DNA of 18,345 nucleotides from DAOVQB01 sp023128935. Its GTDB lineage: Bacteria > Eisenbacteria > RBG-16-71-46 > CAIMUX01 > WJJG01. The translations under genes and the position numbers were made by a program. The stretch spans positions 1 to 18,345 of the forward strand of contig DAOVQB010000080.1 in NCBI GenBank assembly GCA_030628905.1, given 5' to 3'. The notes below the pieces were generated by a model. It saw nothing but the letters and a program-made list of their open reading frames with translations. It made no database searches and was not told the origin of the DNA. Below are positions 7,828 to 14,531 of the stretch, piece after piece. Positions within the stretch are counted from its first letter, which is position 1. Every line of letters begins with the position of its first letter.

Positions 7828-9798
7828 CTACGATTTCCGAATTTCTAGCAGCTTCGTCTTGCCCGCTCGGATGATCCCGGACCCGATGAGCAAAAGCACC
7901 GCTGACAGCGCCACATTGACGGTGGGATTGGCACGCCCCGCAGGGAAGAGCAGCAGCGCCAGTGACATCGTACCGAGAGCGATGATGATCTTTCCGACAA
8001 AGGGATAAGTACCGGCTGTTTGGCTTTCGTCGCCCACCTCCTTCTTCACATCGATAGGTGTCTTGAGCAGGATGAAGAATTCATCCACCTTGGGTTCAGG
8101 AGCCCCAATGCCCCGACTGTAGACGCGGCAGAACAGGTAACACAAAACCCCGAATGCAATTGCGGCTACAGTCATCGTTACTAAATAGCCGGCAGATGAG
8201 CCGGCACCCACAGGCGGCTCCTCTGCACCCAACAGAATATTCCACGAGATCGCTTCGTTGAAATTGATGAACAGGAACATGAACCACAGGCTGATAGCTA
8301 CCCCAGCGGACATGGCCAGTGCAGCCATTCGGTTGCGCCCGAGACGGCCCATCGGCCGGGAGAGCAGGAAGGCAGCCAGTGTCGCCCCAACGATGAAGAA
8401 TATCCTCTGCCCGAAGGGCATTCTCAAGAACCCTAGGACCTTTAGATCCCCGAAGATTGAAAGATCGCTAGCAATCACGGCCGCAAGTGACCCGATCACC
8501 ACCGCCCCAACTCCCGCCCATCTTGACACCCGACGGACGACTAGACCCAGCGTTAGGGGAATCGTAACCGCCACTCCGGTCAGGAGCGCAATCGTGAGTC
8601 CAATGACGTCCAGTCTGATCCCGCCCAGGGTGATCGCTATTGCTCCGAGCACCGCCACCATGAAGAAGAATAGGAGCGCAATGCGTCCGGCCTTCATCAC
8701 TTCCCTGTCTGATGCCATCTTGCGAAATGCGCCCTTGTACAGGTCCACAGAGACAATTGCTGAAGCCGTGTTCCAGCACGTGTCGGTTGCCGACATGGTT
8801 GCCGCCAGCATCGCGGCAACAAACATCCCAAGTATGCCGGGCGGCAAATACCTGGCCGCCATTGCTATGAATATTCCTTCTTGCGGATTGGCAGTGCCTG
8901 CGAAGCCAGGTATCATCGAGGGATCGGGCCAAATAACAGAACCAATCAACGGCACGAATCCGAAGAGCAGGGGACCTGTCATGAACAGAGCAGTGCATAG
9001 CAACCCCAGCTTGATGACCGCCCGCTCATCGCGCACGCTGTAGTAGCGCTGAGCACGATCGCCCATCGCCGCGCTAAAGACGCCTTGCACGACATAGCCA
9101 AGCAGGAACCAGGGACCATAGAGAGGTTCATTGTCGGGAGTAATGTCAAACTCGGGAAGACGCCCAAGCACCCCGGGCATCTCTATGAATGCGACGCTGA
9201 CCATTACCGCCACAATCCCCAGTACTAGGAAGGACTGCACCGCATCGGTAACTGACACCGCCCACAGCCCGCCGGAACGTGTGTAGAAGAGGACGAGTAT
9301 GGCAATGACTACAATGGTGCCGGTAATGGCCATCTCAGGGTCAATGCCGGGGAAGAGGGTTGGCCCAACCATCTTGCCGAGAGACGCCAGGTGCTGAATG
9401 GGCCAATAAAGGAGGGATACGGCATACAGGATACTCAATGTTATATGGGTTGCACGGTTGAAGCGCGTCTCAACGTACTCGATTGGAGAAATCACCCTGC
9501 TGCGGCGACAGCGCACGCCAGCCAACATGAATCCAATGAAGAAACCCACGGGCCATGTGGCAAAATACATCACTCCGTACCAGCCGGTCCGGTAGACAAG
9601 GCTCGCACCGCCAGTGAATGTCCATGCCGAGAAAAGCCCCATGTACAGCGATATCCCCGCCACCCACCAGGGTATCCGCCGTCCACCCGCAAAGAAATCC
9701 TTCGCCCCCTTCATGTATCGCGAAAAGAAGACCGCAATCGTCACCATCATGAGCAGGTAGAACGCAATTGACACCCAATCGAGCGTGTGGATCCCCAT
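7828..9798 (-). CDS. Sodium:solute symporter (SSS/SLC5 family)
   Basis: This 656-aa polytopic inner-membrane protein couples uptake of a solute to Na+ entry. Family marks include an N-terminal DWVSIAFYLL helix, the FFAGGRRIPWWVAG loop (35-48), SGGLWAVSVTDAVQ (175-188), matching the conserved GGLxAVxxTDxxQ core, and AATMSATDT (332-340), matching the ST-rich helix that lines the Na+ site. It is longer than the roughly 500-550 aa common in the family, because about 100 C-terminal residues add two or three further membrane segments with a hydrophilic stretch between them. The ATG at 9798 has AGGA seven bases upstream. Within this operon it is the obvious route for mono- or oligosaccharide fragments released by the lyases, but substrate type cannot be read from sequence. 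The 150 nt before it hold an 18-bp tandem repeat. Confidence 0.9.
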   Translation of the reverse strand: MGIHTLDWVSIAFYLLMMVTIAVFFSRYMKGAKDFFAGGRRIPWWVAGISLYMGLFSAWTFTGGASLVYRTGWYGVMYFATWPVGFFIGFMLAGVRCRRSRVISPIEYVETRFNRATHITLSILYAVSLLYWPIQHLASLGKMVGPTLFPGIDPEMAITGTIVVIAILVLFYTRSGGLWAVSVTDAVQSFLVLGIVAVMVSVAFIEMPGVLGRLPEFDITPDNEPLYGPWFLLGYVVQGVFSAAMGDRAQRYYSVRDERAVIKLGLLCTALFMTGPLLFGFVPLIGSVIWPDPSMIPGFAGTANPQEGIFIAMAARYLPPGILGMFVAAMLAATMSATDTCWNTASAIVSVDLYKGAFRKMASDREVMKAGRIALLFFFMVAVLGAIAITLGGIRLDVIGLTIALLTGVAVTIPLTLGLVVRRVSRWAGVGAVVIGSLAAVIASDLSIFGDLKVLGFLRMPFGQRIFFIVGATLAAFLLSRPMGRLGRNRMAALAMSAGVAISLWFMFLFINFNEAISWNILLGAEEPPVGAGSSAGYLVTMTVAAIAFGVLCYLFCRVYSRGIGAPEPKVDEFFILLKTPIDVKKEVGDESQTAGTYPFVGKIIIALGTMSLALLLFPAGRANPTVNVALSAVLLLIGSGIIRAGKTKLLEIRKS

Positions 9799-9808
9799 TC
9801 GCCATCCT

Positions 9809-9925
9809 TTACTGTAACCCTCTTGGGCTCTCCATCCCTCTCGCGTTCTCTGTCCCGGTCGGGTTCTTTGTCCTGCTAAGGTTCTCTGTCCTGCTAAGGT
9901 TCTCTGTCCTGCTAAGGTTCTCCAT
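9809..9925 (-). other. Possible 38-codon leader ORF of hexapeptide repeats
   Basis: Because the tandem repeat has an 18-nt period, its minus strand stays open in one frame as a chain of hexapeptides (MENLSR, TENLSR, TENLSR, TKNPTG, TENARG, MESPRG, LQ, stop). The ATG is 23 nt after the serpin stop. A GTGAGG lies about 12 nt before it, a poor spacing. The TAA ends ten bases before the symporter ATG, overlapping its ribosome-binding region. It could be a short translated leader coupling serpin and symporter translation, or simply a chance open frame through a non-coding repeat. The opposite strand is also open through the repeat, which weakens the coding case. Confidence 0.2.
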
Positions 9926-9952
9926 CCCGCTGGGGATCCTCACCCTGCCTAT
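9827..9952. repeat. 18-bp tandem repeat, about seven units
   Basis: Seven consecutive 18-nt units fill most of the gap between the serpin stop and the symporter start. The core plus-strand unit is GTTCTCTGTCCTGCTAAG. The units at 9881-9898 and 9899-9916 are identical and the one at 9863-9880 differs by one base. Units at 9827-9844, 9845-9862 and 9917-9934 are diverged but keep the GYTCTCYRTCCC start. The last, 9935-9952, is strongly degraded and runs into the serpin stop codon. The pattern of a conserved centre and decaying flanks suggests recent expansion by replication slippage. The unit is not palindromic and there are no spacers, so it is not CRISPR-like. A role in spacing or in setting relative expression of serpin and symporter is possible but unproven. 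Confidence 0.85.
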
Positions 9953-11196
9953 CCTCGCGGATCGAGAACACGCCCCAGGAACAGGACGGTCCCAGTCTCC
10001 ACATGCCGGATGACGAAGAGGAACGGACGAATCGCCTGGAAGGAATCGTGCATCCCACAGGTAAGAACCATTCCAGTTCCCGCTGCCGCCTCGGTGCCGT
10101 TCTCGTCAACAGAGATGAAGGTCTTGTGGGCCACGACGTCGATCCAGGGCATGCCATCATTAGTGCCGTCCATGCCGGTGAAGTTCGCTCCCATGGCAAA
10201 GGCGTCCGTCATGCCCATGTCAATGAGGGTGGGGATCAGGTCGAAATCCGATACGAACGAGAACTGGGGAAACGTCAGGGTAATATGGGTCTCTTCCAGC
10301 TCGTCGATGATGGCAGTGAGTTTCTGCGCATTGAACGAATCCTCGAACGCCTGGAACTGCCCCTCATCTGGCAGGATCGCAATCATCGACACCGCTTCGC
10401 CTTCGTAGGGGAGTTCCACTGCTCTGTATCCAGAGCCCTCGCTATAGGCAAACGTCAACTCACCATGCATCATTGGCACCAAGATCTTGCTGCCCTCGAG
10501 CAGTGTGAATTGCCCATCATACGTGAATGACTCGTCGAAGCGGTTCAGCCAGGCCGCCTTGAAGTAGACTGTGTTCGCCAGGACGAGATAAGTGAGGTAG
10601 TCAATCGAATTGGGTGGCAGGAGATCCTTGATCCTGTCCTCGGTTCGATCTGCAACCCATTGATTGATAGTGGACCGCGATTGCTCGGGCTGATTCACAA
10701 AGTCCAAGTACTGCATGCTGGCGCTGTAGTTCTCGGACAGGCAATCCAGGTAGGGCTGGAGGTAGACGAGATCCTTCCTGCCCCAGCACCCGTTCGCGAT
10801 GCTCAGTTCGAACGATCCGTTCCCCGAGGTCTCCCCGGAGCTCGTGAGAAGCTCGTTTAGTTCTCTGAGAGCTGCATGGAAACCCGTCTGAGGGTAGTGG
10901 AAGCACAGAACCTCGGCCATCTCTTGCTCAGTGTTACCACGCGCTCCTGCGTAGGTCATCCCAAAGGCGACCGAAATGCTGTGTGGTGAGATGAGCAGGT
11001 TGTCGTCCGGTGACCGGAGTTCCTGGTAGAGCTTGAAGGCAAACTCATTCGTGCGCTGGATTCTAAGGCTCAAGCTGCTGAAGGTGGAGTCACCATTGTC
11101 GCCGCCGCTGTCCGTCACGGAGTCGCTATCACAGCCGGCAAATGCAACTGCGAAGAGACCGAGAAGAATGTAGGGGACCGCCTTGATAGCTCTCAT
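9949..11196 (-). CDS. Serpin (serine/cysteine protease inhibitor), secreted lipoprotein
   Basis: The 415-aa protein has a signal peptide ending in AVAFAGC (lipid-bearing Cys22), a short Ser/Asp/Gly-rich linker, then a full serpin fold. Serpin marks include NLLISPHSISVAFGMTYAGA (66-85), VLANTVYFKAAWLNRF (205-220), the ELPYEG strand (261-266), VDENGTEAAAGTG (the hinge of the reactive-centre loop, 363-375) and PFLFVIRHVETGTVLFLGRV (391-410). The small-residue hinge is typical of serpins that inhibit by loop insertion. Counting from the hinge puts P1 near Gly381, within TCGMHD, and the loop is short. AGGAGG eight bases before the ATG supports the start. It is the first gene of the probable lyase operon, 150 nt upstream of the symporter. 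It probably guards surface enzymes from proteases, which is inference by analogy with cellulosome-associated serpins. Confidence 0.92.
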   Translation of the reverse strand: MRAIKAVPYILLGLFAVAFAGCDSDSVTDSGGDNGDSTFSSLSLRIQRTNEFAFKLYQELRSPDDNLLISPHSISVAFGMTYAGARGNTEQEMAEVLCFHYPQTGFHAALRELNELLTSSGETSGNGSFELSIANGCWGRKDLVYLQPYLDCLSENYSASMQYLDFVNQPEQSRSTINQWVADRTEDRIKDLLPPNSIDYLTYLVLANTVYFKAAWLNRFDESFTYDGQFTLLEGSKILVPMMHGELTFAYSEGSGYRAVELPYEGEAVSMIAILPDEGQFQAFEDSFNAQKLTAIIDELEETHITLTFPQFSFVSDFDLIPTLIDMGMTDAFAMGANFTGMDGTNDGMPWIDVVAHKTFISVDENGTEAAAGTGMVLTCGMHDSFQAIRPFLFVIRHVETGTVLFLGRVLDPRG

Positions 11197-11404
11197 TTTG
11201 CCGCCCTCCTCTGCGAATCAGGGTATGTCATCACTCCACCCCAGACAAGCCCGCAACGGGATGGGGACTCCACGGGGCAACATCACCGGTTTCATCCGCG
11301 CCTCCCAGACCATAGAATCCCCCACACAAGATCCTCCGCCCCGGGCCGCTGGCGCATCATACCCAGGCGGGCCCGGTCAGCATTCACTCGACGTGGAGAC
11401 GGAA
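11197..11404. promoter_or_regulatory. Divergent intergenic region between serpin and Wza-like genes
   Basis: These 208 bp separate two divergent genes and should contain both promoters. The serpin ribosome binding site (AGGAGG) is at its left end and the Wza-like gene's GGAG, six bases from its ATG, at its right end. A possible minus-strand sigma-70-like pair (TTGTCT, 17 nt, TACCCT) lies before the serpin but matches consensus only loosely. No operator palindrome was recognised. The plus-strand frame of the Wza-like gene is open through this region back to 11183, but the encoded stretch is Pro/Gly/Ser-rich, precedes a complete signal peptide and overlaps the serpin start, so it is treated as untranslated. 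Confidence 0.45.
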
Positions 11405-12778
11405 ATGGCCCCGACAACTATCACTCCCAGACACCTAGCACGGTTCCGAGTCCCGCTCAAAGCGGCCACTGCACACGTTCTGCCCTCCATCGCCCCGGCT
11501 CTGCTCGTCGCAACATGTGCTCTGATCTATGCCGCTTGTGCGCCAGCCGCCGCGCAGGGCATCAGGAACTTGGAGCATGCGCGGTCCCTCGACATTGGCC
11601 GGGAGAAGGCGGGCGCTCCGGGTTCATTCAGGCAGGGGCAGTCCTCACCCCGCATCAAGGACTCGGATATGGCATTGGAGGGCGCCATCGATCCCTCCGT
11701 CTACCGTCTGGCCCCGGGCGATCACCTGGCTCTCTCCATCTGGGGTGCCACGGACATGGTGCTTGATCTGCAGGTTACAGCCGACGGAAGCCTAGTTGTG
11801 CCCTCAGTCGGAGTGATCCAGGTGGATGGTATATCCCTGAGCAATGCCGCCGACCTCTTGCGCTCACACTGTGCAGGCCCGTATCCCCATTCCGAAATCT
11901 CTCTGACGCTAGTACGCCCGGCGCTGCTGCGGATTATGATCACGGGCTTGATCCTGGCACCCGGGATCTATCCACTCGCTTCAACCTGCCGCTTGGGGGA
12001 TCTCATTGAACTAGCCGGTGGGCTGCGGGAGGGAGCTGACTCGCGGGCCATTCTGATCCGGGGGCGGGACGGCAGGTCACGCCCGTGCGACTTCCTCGCT
12101 TGGACGACCGACGGACTCGAAGAGGGCAACCCACTGCTCTATTCCGGGGATCGGGTTCATGTGCCGGCGGCAAGTATGCGCCACAGGGTTCGGGGCATCT
12201 TCTCGAGTGCAAACGAGCAACCAGCAGGGCGATCCTCTGCACTGGATCGCCCCTTTGAACCGCAGACCCGCTTGGTACCTTCACGATCCAGCGACAATCT
12301 CGGTTTCGTTCTGCGTGCAGCGGGGGGACTGGACGGGGGTTTCTGCGATTCAGGCGTGTGGCTTATACAAGCTCCCAAGGAGCAAGAAGCAGGCACAGGG
12401 AAATCGTGGGTGCCGATCGATGAGATCGACTGCACACCCCTGGAGCCGGGCAGCACGATCGACGTTCCCTTTTGCCGCGAATGGATCGCGGTGGGCGGGG
12501 CTGTTATGCGCCCGGGACTTTATCCCTACCTTCCAGGCGAAACGGTCATGGACTACGTTTACGCCGCCGGCGGGCCCGGGCCCACTGGATGCTATGGCTC
12601 GTGGAAGGTCACCCGGCCAGGGAGTGGCAAGAGACATGCCGCAGCAGAGACCGACACGCTGGCGGCCGGTTCAAGAATCTGGGTTCCCGAACGAAATTTG
12701 AGCAAGATCTCCAGCTGGCTGGTCCCTATTGGCACAACGCTGGCCGTTGTTGTCTCGATCCTGGCATTCACCAAATGA
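11405..12778 (+). CDS. Wza-like polysaccharide export protein with two SLBB-type segments
   Basis: This is a 457-aa outer-membrane polysaccharide secretin-type protein. After a long basic leader and a hydrophobic segment (about 28-44, then ACAPAAAQG, a likely cleavage region), a Poly_export domain runs about 97-170 (YRLAPGDHLALSIWG, ADGSLVVPSVGVIQVDG). The first SLBB segment follows from about 172 (GLILAPGIYPL, DLIELAGGL) and a second from about 361 (GAVMRPGLYPYLPGETVMDY). A C-terminal hydrophobic helix (437-455) ends the chain. The family carries capsule or exopolysaccharide across the outer membrane with a Wzz/GumC partner, and such a partner is encoded nearby on the other strand. The chosen ATG has GGAG six bases upstream. 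A longer reading from 11183 would put about 74 residues before the signal. It is the only clearly supported plus-strand gene and converges with the ligase-like gene. Confidence 0.87.
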   Translation: MAPTTITPRHLARFRVPLKAATAHVLPSIAPALLVATCALIYAACAPAAAQGIRNLEHARSLDIGREKAGAPGSFRQGQSSPRIKDSDMALEGAIDPSVYRLAPGDHLALSIWGATDMVLDLQVTADGSLVVPSVGVIQVDGISLSNAADLLRSHCAGPYPHSEISLTLVRPALLRIMITGLILAPGIYPLASTCRLGDLIELAGGLREGADSRAILIRGRDGRSRPCDFLAWTTDGLEEGNPLLYSGDRVHVPAASMRHRVRGIFSSANEQPAGRSSALDRPFEPQTRLVPSRSSDNLGFVLRAAGGLDGGFCDSGVWLIQAPKEQEAGTGKSWVPIDEIDCTPLEPGSTIDVPFCREWIAVGGAVMRPGLYPYLPGETVMDYVYAAGGPGPTGCYGSWKVTRPGSGKRHAAAETDTLAAGSRIWVPERNLSKISSWLVPIGTTLAVVVSILAFTK

Positions 12779-12801
12779 ACCAATGCGGGGGGATCCGGCT
12801 T

Positions 12802-12819
12802 AGGGCTTGCGCGAGCCCT
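12802..12819. terminator. Candidate stem-loop between convergent genes
   Basis: AGGGCT (12802-12807) pairs with AGCCCT (12814-12819) around a TGCGCG loop, in the 40-bp gap between the Wza-like gene stop and the stop codon of the convergent ligase-like gene. It could serve both directions. No clear T-run follows on either strand and the stem is only six base pairs, so the call is tentative. Confidence 0.35.
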
Positions 12820-14531
12820 TAGCACGCGCCCGCCCGCTGGGGCGACATCTCGCGCATCGCGAGAGACAGCGCGACAATCATCCCACTCCAGAACCAGACG
12901 CCCTCATTGAGAGAAAGATCACCGCTCACCTGTGCGTTCAGCAGCGCCATCACAAATAGAACCCACAACCAGCGACCCTCGCTCCCCTGGCGGGAAAGCC
13001 GGATGGCACACTTCCAGGTGAGGAGGAGAAAAAGCAGCAGGAGCAGTAGCCCAGGCAGTCCGTTCTCAAAGAGAACCTCCACCTCGAGATTGTGGGGGTA
13101 GATGCGGAAATCCCGGAGGAAGACAGCCATCGAGAACCCGCCGGTCCCCGTTCCCCACGGTAACGCCAGGAGCAACGCATCAAGGCTGGAGCGCGCCAAC
13201 TGCATGCGGAAAACAGAGGATGGATCCTGGAGGAACCGCTCACTTACTGTCTGCGATACGCCCTCGCCCACACCCCCGGACCCAAGCACCGCTGCGGCAG
13301 GCGTCCGCAGGACGGCCGCGGCCATGCGCGCCTTTTCCTCAGTTGGCAGCGCCAGGATCAGCAACACGGCAGCTAGGAATCCGACGACCAGCGCAAGCGC
13401 CAAGCCACGCCGGGGCCTTCTTCCCGCCCTCGCCTGAAGCAGATGCGTGGATCCCCCTCGCGCGGCTGATCGCTGGAGAGAACCGGCGCTTCCCTCCCTG
13501 CCCGTTTCCCCGAGAGGATCAGTTGCGGCTCGAACACCCGCTCGGGGCACAAGCAAGAGGGCCAGCGGGCTCAAGAGAAGCGCAATCAGTGGCCCCCGCG
13601 AACCAGTCCGCACAATCAGCAGCAGGGCCAGGACAGCGAGAAATCCACCCAGAACCGGAGACAGAAGCCTGCGTTCAGCGGCCCAGAGCAGCAGGATGAT
13701 CCAGACGGCCAGGATGCGCGCCAACCAGATCGTGTTCGTCCCCAACCAAGCCAATCGCTCGAAGGCAGCACCCCCGTGGCGACCTACGTCGCCTTGCAGG
13801 AAATCGCCGCAAACACCCAGAGCGGCCGCCACGCCAGCGGCCGCGACAAGGCCCCCGACAACAACCCCAGCCAGAAGGAAACCGTTGATCCTGCTCGGGC
13901 GCACCCAGACGGGCCACAATGCACAAGCAGCCAGGAAGAAAAAAACACCCGTGAGGAGCAAAGACTTCGTCTTGCCCGCGCCGTACCGCGGAGCTTCGGT
14001 CCAGATCAGCCCTATCGCGATCCAGGCAGCCAGGAGCAGGAGTGTAAGGGTGCGCGGGTCGCGCAGGACTGGCGCCAGGCAGGCCGAAATCCCCCGCACC
14101 TGGGGTCGCCTGAGCCTCTCAGCTGGATCTGCTTCTGCCCGGATGCCCATCGCTCCAGCATCGAGAGACGAGGAGGTGCCGGTCAGTCTCCGCATGCGCA
14201 CCCCGTTGACATCGCGCATCAACAAGGCCCTCGGGGCAACGCGGCTCAAGGCCACTACGCAGCCACACACAAAAAGCAGGCGCAAGCCTAGCAGGACGCC
14301 TGTCGAGGCCTGGACACTCAGGGAAAGTGGATCGAGCAGGGGCATGCCAAGCAGCATGAAGGCCAGGAGCCATTCCACCCTGCGCACGAATCCCAACGCC
14401 AACAGGCTGATCACCAGGACTGGAACGGCCCAGAAGATCTTGGGGAGCAGCAGTAGAATGGCGAGATCCGCCGCGGTGACTGTTAGCCAGAAGGTCCGTC
14501 GCGGCAGGCTCAATGCTGCTTCGGTAGGCAT
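12819..14531 (-). CDS. O-antigen ligase / Wzy-like polysaccharide polymerase membrane protein
   Basis: This polytopic protein of about 570 aa has roughly a dozen hydrophobic segments. The diagnostic region is in the second half: VRTGSRGPLIALL (about 308-320) and the conserved FRIYPHNLEVEVLFENGLPG (about 475-494), whose His (near 480) marks the O-antigen ligase/Wzy_C group. Two hydrophilic, Arg-rich stretches (about 100-160 and 330-375) are unusually long. It would polymerise or ligate lipid-linked glycan on the periplasmic face of the inner membrane. The start is ambiguous by one codon (GTGATG): the ATG at 14531 shares its A with the TGA of the co-polymerase gene, and the GTG at 14534 overlaps too. 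Ligases and polymerases cannot be told apart by sequence alone. Pairing with a Wzz-like gene favours a polymerase. Confidence 0.82.
   Translation of the reverse strand: MPTEAALSLPRRTFWLTVTAADLAILLLLPKIFWAVPVLVISLLALGFVRRVEWLLAFMLLGMPLLDPLSLSVQASTGVLLGLRLLFVCGCVVALSRVAPRALLMRDVNGVRMRRLTGTSSSLDAGAMGIRAEADPAERLRRPQVRGISACLAPVLRDPRTLTLLLLAAWIAIGLIWTEAPRYGAGKTKSLLLTGVFFFLAACALWPVWVRPSRINGFLLAGVVVGGLVAAAGVAAALGVCGDFLQGDVGRHGGAAFERLAWLGTNTIWLARILAVWIILLLWAAERRLLSPVLGGFLAVLALLLIVRTGSRGPLIALLLSPLALLLVPRAGVRAATDPLGETGREGSAGSLQRSAARGGSTHLLQARAGRRPRRGLALALVVGFLAAVLLILALPTEEKARMAAAVLRTPAAAVLGSGGVGEGVSQTVSERFLQDPSSVFRMQLARSSLDALLLALPWGTGTGGFSMAVFLRDFRIYPHNLEVEVLFENGLPGLLLLLLFLLLTWKCAIRLSRQGSEGRWLWVLFVMALLNAQVSGDLSLNEGVWFWSGMIVALSLAMREMSPQRAGAC

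Noticed and set aside
8258..9043. Plus-strand open frame of 261 codons opposite the symporter
   Set aside because: Antisense to conserved SSS helices, with composition dominated by Ala, Ile, Pro and Ser. This is what the complement of membrane codons gives.
9827..9952. CRISPR array
   Set aside because: Units are 18 bp, directly adjacent, non-palindromic and without spacers.
9768..10013. Plus-strand frame of 81 codons with a VLLRFS hexapeptide repeat
   Set aside because: The repeat is open on both strands because its period is 18. The frame starts inside the symporter gene and ends inside the serpin gene, with no ribosome binding site noted.
906..11196. Direct regulation of the serpin by a heparin-like ligand of the lyases
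   Set aside because: The idea is tempting because animal serpins such as antithrombin bind heparin, but no basic heparin-binding helix D patch is evident in this serpin and the lyase substrate is unknown.
11183..11404. N-terminal extension of the Wza-like protein from 11183
   Set aside because: It would overlap the divergent serpin start and place 74 disordered residues before a complete signal peptide. The ATG at 11405 has its own Shine-Dalgarno.
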